Assembly: GCA_017541305.1 (NCBI GenBank)
Contig: JAFXZJ010000041.1
Span: 62,001-126,000, forward strand
DNA: 64,000 bases
Direction: 5' to 3'
Origin: Clostridia bacterium
GTDB taxonomy: Bacteria; Bacillota; Clostridia; Christensenellales; CAG-138
The position numbers and the translations under genes are program-made. The notes below the pieces were generated by a model that did not search any database, had not been told where the DNA came from, and worked only from the letters and a program-made list of their open reading frames with translations. The stretch's first letter is position 1, and each line of letters opens with the position of its first letter. Of the stretch, positions 23,975 through 31,136 are shown in pieces.

Positions 23975-24394
23975 ATGTACTGCAACAACTGCGGAGCTCA
24001 GCTCACAGAAAACTCAAAGTTTTGTCCCAACTGCGGTCAGCTCGTCCAGAGCACTCCTCAGGAGATGACCGCCGCATCCACGTATGAAGGCCCAATGGGA
24101 AATCCCACCCCCGTGCTGGTGTGGGGCATAATCGGTTTGGCCTTTGCCTGCACATTCGTGGCCAGCTTCCTCGGGATCATATTCTCGATAGTCGGCCTAA
24201 AGAAAGCGGCTAACTATTTCAGCTTCTGCGGCGAGGGAAGCAAGCAGGCCAATATAGGCCGCCGCCTCTCCAAGGCAGGCCTGATCGTGGGCATCATTTT
24301 CACCGTGCTCTTCATCATCTACATCATCGCCGTCATCGTGCTGGTTGTGAACGGTGACAATATCTCCTACTATCTGGAGGACATGTTCTCCTGA
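23975..24394 (+). CDS. Zinc-ribbon DUF4190-type membrane protein (paralog)
   Basis: 139 residues, clearly paralogous to the preceding gene: CNNCGAQLTENSKFCPNCGQ, then NPTPVLVWGIIGLAF, FLGIIFSIVGLKKAA and SKAGLIVGIIFTVLF. The start at 23975 is set by AAGGAGG (5-base gap to ATG); an in-frame ATG at 23885 is rejected. A 195-base gap from the first copy includes no clear terminator. Function not known. Confidence 0.75.
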   Translation: MYCNNCGAQLTENSKFCPNCGQLVQSTPQEMTAASTYEGPMGNPTPVLVWGIIGLAFACTFVASFLGIIFSIVGLKKAANYFSFCGEGSKQANIGRRLSKAGLIVGIIFTVLFIIYIIAVIVLVVNGDNISYYLEDMFS

Positions 24395-24400
24395 TCAAGA

Positions 24401-24474
24401 TCCAAAAAAAGACGCCTTTGGGGCAGCATCCGCATAAGGATACACAGCCTCAAAAGGCATCTTTTTTTGTTCTG
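24401..24474. terminator. Bidirectional terminator
   Basis: AAAAAAAGACGCCTTTGGGG pairs with CCTCAAAAGGCATCTTTTTTT around a loop of about 28 bases. It separates the plus-strand paralogs from the minus-strand reductase gene. Confidence 0.8.
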
Positions 24475-24479
24475 CTTTT

Positions 24480-24941
24480 TTACAGTTCCGCGAGCGATCC
24501 TTCGAGTATGCGCGCGAACTCCTCAAGACCCGCCCTGTCGCTTTCATCGAAGCGTCCGAAAAGCGGGCTGTCGATATCGAGCACGCCTATCACCCTGCCT
24601 TTCCTTCTGAGCGGCACGACTATCTCCGAATTGGAGGCGCAGTCGCAGGCGATATGCCCCTCGAATTCGTGCACGTTATCGACGACGAGCGTCCTGTTTT
24701 CGCTCACCGCGGTGCCGCACACGCCGTTTCCTATGGGTATCTCGATGCAGGCGGGCTTGCCCTGGAAGGGCCCCAGCACGAGCCTGCCGTCCTTCATGAC
24801 GTAGAAGCCCGCCCAATTCAGGCCTTCCATCATATCGAATATCAGCGCGGAGGCGTTGGCCATATTGGCAATCGCATGGGGTATTCCCTCAACAAGCCCC
24901 GAAAGCGCGGCGTTCATGGTTTCATAATCAGTCATAAGCAT
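24480..24941 (-). CDS. msrC: Free methionine-(R)-sulfoxide reductase (GAF domain)
   Basis: 153 residues, a single GAF domain. The fRMsr signature is intact: GPFQGKPACIEIPIGNGVCG, then DVHEFEGHIACDC-like (VDNVHEFEGHIACDCASNSE) and IVVPLRRKGRVIGVLDID. The conserved Cys residues are in KPAC, GVCG and HIACDC. The enzyme reduces free Met-R-sulfoxide with thioredoxin. It is monocistronic or at the end of the peptide-transport operon. The start (MLMTDYE) has GGATCGGAGAA upstream. Confidence 0.92.
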   Translation of the reverse strand: MLMTDYETMNAALSGLVEGIPHAIANMANASALIFDMMEGLNWAGFYVMKDGRLVLGPFQGKPACIEIPIGNGVCGTAVSENRTLVVDNVHEFEGHIACDCASNSEIVVPLRRKGRVIGVLDIDSPLFGRFDESDRAGLEEFARILEGSLAEL

Positions 24942-24998
24942 TCTCCGATCCTGTTTTTAACGATATGATACCACTCGAAGCGCCCTTTTTCAAGCACA

Positions 24999-25030
24999 AA
25001 AGAGCCGCCGATCGCTCGGCGGCTCCTTGC
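24999..25030 (-). terminator. Terminator of the peptide-transport operon
   Basis: A perfect 10-bp stem GAGCCGCCGA/TCGGCGGCTC with a 4-base loop. On the minus strand it is followed by TTTTGTGCTTG. Confidence 0.8.
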
Positions 25031-25039
25031 AGCTTCGGT

Positions 25040-25222
25040 TCAGCATCTTGTGAATATCAGCAGCACAGCTCCTATAATGATGAGTATCAATATGAAGCAC
25101 GGCAGGCCCACGGTGAGGAAGCCCGCAAGGATCAGGGCAAGAGAATCATTCTTATCGAGAATGACCTCTTCCTCGCTGAGATCGACGTGTCCTTCTTTGG
25201 TATGCTGCTTATGCTCGTTCAT
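25040..25222 (-). CDS. Small single-pass membrane protein
   Basis: 60 residues: an acidic/His-rich soluble start (MNEHKQHTKEGHVDLSEEEV) and a C-terminal membrane segment (LALILAGFLTVGLPCFILIL onward). It starts 5 bases after the OppF-type gene and ends just before the operon terminator. The ribosome site is weak (GAAGAG). It is probably co-expressed with the transporter; function not known. Confidence 0.5.
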   Translation of the reverse strand: MNEHKQHTKEGHVDLSEEEVILDKNDSLALILAGFLTVGLPCFILILIIIGAVLLIFTRC

Positions 25223-25227
25223 AATGC

Positions 25228-26853
25228 TTATTTCTCTTCAGCAGTCTCAAGGTTCTGGTTCTTGGTGGTCTTGACCTTGAACAGGAATTCCTTGTTGTCG
25301 CCAAGCTTACGCTCGGGGAAGTGGCATGCTACGAAGTGGTTGGGAGCGATCTCCACAAGAGGAGGCGTGACCCTGGAGCACTTCTCCGCCGCCATATAGC
25401 AGCGGGTGCAGAACTTACATCCGGGCGGGGGATTGACGGGGCTGGGAATATTGCCCTCGAGAATGATCCTCTCCTTATCGGCAGAGCCCTCTTCCGTGGT
25501 GGGAATGGAGGACAGCAGCGCGACGGTGTAAGGATGGCGGGGATCGTCGAACATAGTCTTCTTATCAGCCAGCTCAACGATGTTGCCCAGGTACATGACG
25601 GCGATACGGTCGGAAATGAACTTAACGACCGACAGGTCATGGGAGATGAACATGTATGTGAGCTTCTGCTGCTCCTTGAGCTCCTGCAGCAGGTTGATTA
25701 TCTGGGACTGAATAGAAACGTCCAGAGCGGATACGCACTCGTCGCAGACAACGAACTTGGGCTTGACAGCAAGCGCACGCGCGATGCAGATACGCTGACG
25801 CTGACCGCCGGAGAACTGATGCGGGTAGCGGTGGAGCATATACTCCTGCAGACCGCACTTTTCCATCGTATCGACGATGTACTCGCGGAGCTTGGAGGAG
25901 CCGTGCTTGAAGAACTTATGGGTGACGAGGCCTTCCTCGATGATCTGACCGACCGTGAAACGGGGGTTCAGGGAGGAGTAGGGATCCTGGAAGATGATCT
26001 GCAGATCCTTGCGGAGGTTGCGCATCTCCTTATATTTCAGACGAGCAAGGTCGATACCGTTATCGCGCATCGCCTCATACTTCTGGAATTCGGGATCGTC
26101 CTTATACTTGGCCTTGACCGCGTCCAGCTTGGACTGGATGCCGGCGATCTTTTCCTCGAGCTTCTTGATCTCGGCGTCGGTGGCGTCCATAGCCGCCTTG
26201 GCCTTGTCGCGCTTGGCGGCGAGGGAAGCCTTTTTGCTCTCCTTGGCCTCGGCGATAGAGGCGTCGAAATGCTCGAAGTTGACGCGCTGAGAGGAATAAC
26301 GCTCCCTGAGCTCCTTCCTCTTCTGGTTATCATGATAGATGTCCATCATGAGGTTGAGACCCTCATGGTCGTTCTTGGCGAAGAAGCCGCCAAGGATCTT
26401 GACTATGTTGCTGAGATGGGTCTGCTCTTCGCACTTTGCGATGTTGGCTTCCTGGAGGAGGAAGAAATCAGCGCCGTCTTCGCCGCCGGCCTCTTCGACC
26501 TTCTTGGCAAGCTCCTCGGCCTTTTGAGTGGCCTTGTGGAGCTTCGCACGGTATTTGCCTTCCTTCCTGATGGTGTCCGCCACGTAATCGGGGGTCATAT
26601 CGTCAAGGTTGGTACCGTAGTAAAGTGTGCATCCTGCAGTCTGAGGATAGAGCTGCAGCAGAACACGGCCCAGGGTCGACTTACCGCAGCCGGATTCGCC
26701 GACGATACCAAGCGTCTCACCTTCGTAGATGTCAAGCGTGATGTCCTCGTTCGCACGAACGAACAGACGCTTCTTCTGGAAGATGGAGGACTTGGGCACA
26801 GGGAAATACTTCTTTAAATTAGTAACTGACAGTAATTTTCTTGTGTTCTGCAC
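25228..26853 (-). CDS. Peptide ABC transporter ATPase (OppF type) with large helical insert
   Basis: 541 residues, against about 320 usual for OppF. Walker A is GESGCGKST (52-60), then an extra block of about 185 residues (about 88-272) rich in Lys/Glu/Ala (KATQKAEELAKKVEE, KKLEEKIAGIQSKLDAVKAK) predicted coiled-coil. The normal fold resumes with IIFQDPYSSLNPR (Q-loop), FSGGQRQRICIARAL and VVCDECVSALD, and the C-terminal OppF Cys motif CKFCTRC. All ATPase motifs are intact. The start is GTG 26853, overlapping oppD by 35 bases, with AAGGAGG upstream. It energises peptide import with the OppD-type subunit. Confidence 0.9.
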   Translation of the reverse strand: MQNTRKLLSVTNLKKYFPVPKSSIFQKKRLFVRANEDITLDIYEGETLGIVGESGCGKSTLGRVLLQLYPQTAGCTLYYGTNLDDMTPDYVADTIRKEGKYRAKLHKATQKAEELAKKVEEAGGEDGADFFLLQEANIAKCEEQTHLSNIVKILGGFFAKNDHEGLNLMMDIYHDNQKRKELRERYSSQRVNFEHFDASIAEAKESKKASLAAKRDKAKAAMDATDAEIKKLEEKIAGIQSKLDAVKAKYKDDPEFQKYEAMRDNGIDLARLKYKEMRNLRKDLQIIFQDPYSSLNPRFTVGQIIEEGLVTHKFFKHGSSKLREYIVDTMEKCGLQEYMLHRYPHQFSGGQRQRICIARALAVKPKFVVCDECVSALDVSIQSQIINLLQELKEQQKLTYMFISHDLSVVKFISDRIAVMYLGNIVELADKKTMFDDPRHPYTVALLSSIPTTEEGSADKERIILEGNIPSPVNPPPGCKFCTRCYMAAEKCSRVTPPLVEIAPNHFVACHFPERKLGDNKEFLFKVKTTKNQNLETAEEK

Positions 26854-27832
26854 TGTTCCGTTCCTCCTTGTTAGGATAGAAGCACCTGATGAGCTGATCT
26901 TCGCTGTAAGCCTTCAGCTCGGGTTCTTCGTCGATGCACTTCTGGGTGCAATACTTGCAGCGGGGCGCGAATTTGCAGCCCTTGGGCAGCGCAAGAGGAT
27001 GGGGCACTACGCCGGGAATGGGATCCAGACGCTCGTTGTCATTCTCAAGGCGGGGGATGGACTGCATAAGGCCCTCGGTGTAGGGATGGCAGGCGTCGTT
27101 CTTGCCGAATATCACCCTGGAGGGCGCCTTTTCAACGACCTGTCCGCAGTACATGACGGCGACGTCATCGGCCATTTCGTTGATAACGCCGAGGTCATGG
27201 GTGATGAATATGATCGCGGTGCCGGTGGATTCCTTGAGCTCGTTCATGAGCTTCAGGATCTGAGCCTGGATCGTAACGTCGAGCGCCGTGGTGGGCTCGT
27301 CGGCGATCAGGATCTTGGGCTTACAGGCAAGCGCCATAGCGATCATAACACGCTGTCTCATACCGCCGGAGAGCTGATGCGGATACTGCTTGATGACGAC
27401 CTCGGGATTCGGGATCTGTACGTCGTACAGCATCTGAAGGGCGTGCTCGTGAGCTTCCTTCTTGTTCATGCCCTGGTGGATGATGAAGGGTTCGGAGAGC
27501 TGACGGTCGACCGAGAAAACGGGGTTCAAGCTCGTCATGGGCTCCTGGAATATAACGGAAATGTCGTTACCGCGGATATTGTACATTTCCTTGATCGTGA
27601 ACTTCGTAAGATCCTTGCCTTCAAGGAGGATCTCACCGCTGTCAATGTAGCCGTTGCCGTCGAGCAGCTGGAGTATGCTCATGGCGGATACGGACTTACC
27701 GGAACCCGACTCGCCGACTATACCGATGGTCTTGCCGGCCTCCAGGGTGTAGGAAACGTCATTAACAGCTTTTACGATGCCCTTCTTGGTAGTAAAGAAG
27801 GTGTGCAGATGTTTGACTTCAAGCAATGCCAT
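26819..27832 (-). CDS. oppD: Peptide ABC transporter ATPase (OppD type)
   Basis: 337 residues, normal length. Walker [11 protein letters not shown]-loop [13 protein letters not shown], signature [15 protein letters not shown], Walker [14 protein letters not shown] and the C-terminal oligopeptide-transporter region with [10 protein letters not shown]. No insertion, unlike its partner. 14 bases after the permease gene. Imports oligopeptides with OppA-C and F. Confidence 0.95.
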   Translation of the reverse strand: MALLEVKHLHTFFTTKKGIVKAVNDVSYTLEAGKTIGIVGESGSGKSVSAMSILQLLDGNGYIDSGEILLEGKDLTKFTIKEMYNIRGNDISVIFQEPMTSLNPVFSVDRQLSEPFIIHQGMNKKEAHEHALQMLYDVQIPNPEVVIKQYPHQLSGGMRQRVMIAMALACKPKILIADEPTTALDVTIQAQILKLMNELKESTGTAIIFITHDLGVINEMADDVAVMYCGQVVEKAPSRVIFGKNDACHPYTEGLMQSIPRLENDNERLDPIPGVVPHPLALPKGCKFAPRCKYCTQKCIDEEPELKAYSEDQLIRCFYPNKEERNSAEHKKITVSY

Positions 27833-27846
27833 GATTCGTTCCCTCC

Positions 27847-29832
27847 TTACTTATCGTTCGAGGACTTGGGGTCCATAACGTCGCGCAGCGTATCGCCGAT
27901 GGTATTGATACAAACTGTGGTGAAGACGAGTATCGCGGAGGTAAACAGCCACTGCCACCAGAAGTTGATAGCCGCAGTCGCATTACTTGCGCGGGTAAGC
28001 ATGTTGCCCCAGCTGGGCTGCGGGTAGTTAACACCGAAGCCGAGGAAGGAGAGCGAAGTCTCCGTCTGCATCGAAGCCGCGAAGCTCAACGTCATATTGA
28101 CGAGGATAACGGATATGATGTTGGGGAGTATGTGTTTGAATGCGATCCTGGTCTCCTTGACGCCCATCGCCTGAGCGGCGGTGACGTATTCGCTCTCACG
28201 CGCGACAAGTATCTGAGCACGGGTGATGTATGCGAATCCGGGCCAGCCGAGAACACCGAGTATGACCATTATCATATAGAGTCGCTGGTTCTGGGTCAGC
28301 GCGACCTGAGTGAGCAGCGAGCTCAGTATGAGCATGAAGGGATACAGCGGGATGGAGCTGAACACCTCAGCGATACGCATGAGGAGGATATCCAGCCAGC
28401 CTCCGAAGTAACCGGAGAGCAGACCGATGGATACGCCGATTATGATCTCGATTATAACGGCGATCGCGCCGACCGTCATGGTGACCTTACCGCCGGCGAT
28501 GGTGCGCTCGAAGATATCCGCGCCCGCGCCGTCAGTACCGAAGAGGTAACCCTTGAGGCCCCACTTGTCGATCAGCTTGCTGTTACTGTCAACTGCGTAG
28601 CTCTGGAAGGAGCCTGCGTAGATCTTGGCCGCGTTGTTGTGAACGGAAGAGGGCACCTTGGACTGATAATAGTGGTCGCCGCCAAAGGAGTAGACGTTGC
28701 CCTTGTTGGTGAGGCCGGAATAATGATAGGTACCGGACTCGATATCAACGAACTTCTCGCCTTCCTCAAGGGGCGGGATATCCACGACGTCCTTCTCGAA
28801 GTCGCCGGCGAAGCAGATGCTGCCGTCGTCAAGGAGCAGGCACAGGTTCTTGCTCGTGGTGCGGATCTCGGTGATCTTGCGGCCGTTGAGGTACTCGCTG
28901 ATCTTGGTGGCCTTGGCGGTGATATTGGGACGGACCATGTTGTAAAGGCCCTTTACGCCCGTAACAACGGTGGTCTGCTTGGTATCGATGCCGACTACGT
29001 TATTGAGCGTGAAGTCGATGTCGACAATGTTCTTCCTGCCGATGAACTTGTCGAGGTTGGCATAGGTCTGCTTGTTGCCCCAGATATAGAGGGTGCCGTC
29101 CTTCATGAGGATCGCGGAAGCCTGATAACCGCAGGTGACCTTCTTGATCTGAGAGGCGTCGAGCTGGCCGTTTTCGACCTCCTCGGGGATGAGCTCGAGG
29201 TTGGGGTTGGCTTCGGTCTCGGGAGTCCTTGCGATCTGGCCGAAGCGGTTGCTGCCCCAGCCGTAATAGGTGCCGTCCTCGGCGATCGCTATGCAGTGGT
29301 CCTGACCGGCCGCTACGAAGGCGATCTTCTTGGTGCTCATCTCCTCGGGCATATGGGATGCATCCATGCCGGATGCGCCGAGGCGGGTGACGCCCCACAT
29401 ATACACCTTGCCGGCATTGGAGAGGCCGACGGAGAAGGAGCCGTAGGAATCGATCGACTTGATGTCGTTCTTCAGCTCATTGGGCACCGCCATGAAGGAC
29501 ATGGTGGGAGGAAGGTCTACCTGTGTGGTCTCGGTGAACGCATCATAGTATTTGGGCATGAAGTACGGCCCGATGAACACTATGAGGAACATCGCGATAA
29601 CGACAAAGACTGCAATAACAGCGAACTTGCGCTCCATGAAACGCTGGAAGATCTGCCTGGCGGGGCTTACGATCAGCTCGGAATCATCGGGAACGCCGTT
29701 CTTATACTTGACGGCCTTCTCCTCATGCTCCTTCTTGCCAAACCATTTCTCTTCATACTTGGGTCCCATAAGACCGCGGACGGTCCACCTGGCAAGCTTA
29801 CGGAAAACGTTTTCTTTCTTTTTCTTTTCCAT
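27847..29832 (-). CDS. Peptide ABC transporter permease (OppC type) with inserted RCC1-like propeller
   Basis: 661 residues, about twice the usual OppC. After a Lys-rich start and TM1 (about 70-88), an extra region of about 320 residues (108-427) lies before the conserved GTDGAGADIFERTIAG loop and the five remaining membrane segments. The insert has RCC1-type repeats: VGLSNAGKVYMWG, IAIAEDGTYYGWGSNRFGQI, AILMKDGTLYIWG, LLLDDGSICFAG, GLTNKGNVYSFGG. The EAA-type loop (EYVTAAQAMGVKETRIAFKH) is intact, so the permease should work. The insert would lie outside the membrane, near the substrate-binding protein. Ribosome site AAGGAGG. Confidence 0.92.
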   Translation of the reverse strand: MEKKKKENVFRKLARWTVRGLMGPKYEEKWFGKKEHEEKAVKYKNGVPDDSELIVSPARQIFQRFMERKFAVIAVFVVIAMFLIVFIGPYFMPKYYDAFTETTQVDLPPTMSFMAVPNELKNDIKSIDSYGSFSVGLSNAGKVYMWGVTRLGASGMDASHMPEEMSTKKIAFVAAGQDHCIAIAEDGTYYGWGSNRFGQIARTPETEANPNLELIPEEVENGQLDASQIKKVTCGYQASAILMKDGTLYIWGNKQTYANLDKFIGRKNIVDIDFTLNNVVGIDTKQTTVVTGVKGLYNMVRPNITAKATKISEYLNGRKITEIRTTSKNLCLLLDDGSICFAGDFEKDVVDIPPLEEGEKFVDIESGTYHYSGLTNKGNVYSFGGDHYYQSKVPSSVHNNAAKIYAGSFQSYAVDSNSKLIDKWGLKGYLFGTDGAGADIFERTIAGGKVTMTVGAIAVIIEIIIGVSIGLLSGYFGGWLDILLMRIAEVFSSIPLYPFMLILSSLLTQVALTQNQRLYMIMVILGVLGWPGFAYITRAQILVARESEYVTAAQAMGVKETRIAFKHILPNIISVILVNMTLSFAASMQTETSLSFLGFGVNYPQPSWGNMLTRASNATAAINFWWQWLFTSAILVFTTVCINTIGDTLRDVMDPKSSNDK

Positions 29833-29842
29833 GTGGTCCTCC

Positions 29843-30883
29843 TTACTTGCTTATGCGGACGCGGGGATCGACGATACCGTAGGTAAGGTCGATGACCAGG
29901 TTGCTGAACAGACCGATGAAGGTGTATATGACTTCGAGGAACATGATCATGTCGTAGTCAGCCGTACGAACGGAGCTGATGAACAGCAAGCCCATGCCCT
30001 TGAAGCCGAACATCGTCTCGAGGATCATTGCGCCGGAAATGATTCCGAAGAAGCCGCCGACGATGATTGCTACCATCGGGATGATCGCGTTGCGCCATGC
30101 GTGGCTGTAAACGACCGCTTTTTCCTTAAGGCCCTTTGCGCGGGCGGTACGGATGCAGTCAAGGCTCAAAGCATCGATCATCGAAGCACGACAGATACGT
30201 GTGATGGAAGCGAGGGAGCCGAATACAAGGCAGATGGTGGGCAGCGCGATGTGCCAAAGCACGTCGAGCACGTTTGCGAATCCCGTCAATGTGCTGCCCG
30301 GCGTTTTCATACCGCTGACCGGGAACAAATGCAGGATGGAACAGAAGAATACAATGAACAGTATGTAGATTATAAAGCTCGGTGTCGAGAAGCCTATCAG
30401 TGATAGGAACTGTACGCTTCGGTCAAACCTTTGCCCCTTCTTTACGGCACACTTGATGCCGAGCGGGATCGTGATGCCAAGGACCGCGATCTCCGTGAAC
30501 AGACCGATCAGCATCGAGTTCCTTATATGAGGACCTACGACCTGAACGACCGGGGCTGCATGTTCATAGGAATAGCCGAAATCTCCGGTGAAAATGCCGC
30601 TTCTATGACCGTCATAGAAGGGATACAGGCCCAGCCAGCGCAGATAGAGAACGACTTTGTTGTCGGTATCCGTGCCGTACTGTCTCTGGTATTGCAGATA
30701 CAATTCCTGGAATTTTGCCTCCTGCTGTTCTTTGGGCAGATGCTTATAAGCAGCCATTGCTCCCTTTGCATCGGTGTATGCACGGTTTTCGGGCATCATC
30801 TGATACAGGCAGAACAGAACGAAGGTCAGCAGGAAAAAGACCAGTATCATGTATAGCAACCTTTTCAATATGTATCTTCCCAT
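29843..30883 (-). CDS. oppB: Peptide ABC transporter permease (OppB type)
   Basis: 346 residues with six membrane segments. The start MGRYILKRLLYMILVFF and FGDSY-like FTGDFGYSYEHAAPV are OppB hallmarks, and the EAA loop LDCIRTARAKGLKEKAVVY is present. The loop after TM1 is longer than usual (about 50-100, hydrophilic). It is 10 bases upstream of the RCC1-permease and pairs with it. No insert of foreign domain type. Confidence 0.93.
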   Translation of the reverse strand: MGRYILKRLLYMILVFFLLTFVLFCLYQMMPENRAYTDAKGAMAAYKHLPKEQQEAKFQELYLQYQRQYGTDTDNKVVLYLRWLGLYPFYDGHRSGIFTGDFGYSYEHAAPVVQVVGPHIRNSMLIGLFTEIAVLGITIPLGIKCAVKKGQRFDRSVQFLSLIGFSTPSFIIYILFIVFFCSILHLFPVSGMKTPGSTLTGFANVLDVLWHIALPTICLVFGSLASITRICRASMIDALSLDCIRTARAKGLKEKAVVYSHAWRNAIIPMVAIIVGGFFGIISGAMILETMFGFKGMGLLFISSVRTADYDMIMFLEVIYTFIGLFSNLVIDLTYGIVDPRVRISK

Positions 30884-31080
30884 AGGATTCTATACTCCTT
30901 AATGCACCGTGAGGCGCGTATTTGAAACACATTTGTATGGCGGACACAGCACCTTTATACACGCAAGCATTGCTTGTATATATACAAATGTGATCCAACC
31001 ATTGGGCGTGCGGCACGGTGAGCCGCACTTGAGGATTTGTGTCTTAACAGAAAGCGATACTGAAATGTCCTTTGAAAGAA

Positions 31081-31118
31081 CGCATCCGGCGGCGCGTGCG
31101 CCCCGCCGGATGCGTGAG
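31081..31118 (-). terminator. Terminator-like hairpin between oppA and oppB
   Basis: A perfect 12-bp stem CGCATCCGGCGG/CCGCCGGATGCG with a 10-base GC loop. On the minus strand it is followed by TTCTTTC. It probably limits readthrough so that the binding protein is made in excess. Confidence 0.7.
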
Positions 31119-31136
31119 GTTTAAGCTAATGAACTA

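Noticed and set aside
25321..26817. Open frame of 498 codons antisense to the OppF-type gene
   Set aside because: Same reason; it only reflects the GC bias opposite a gene with intact ATPase motifs.
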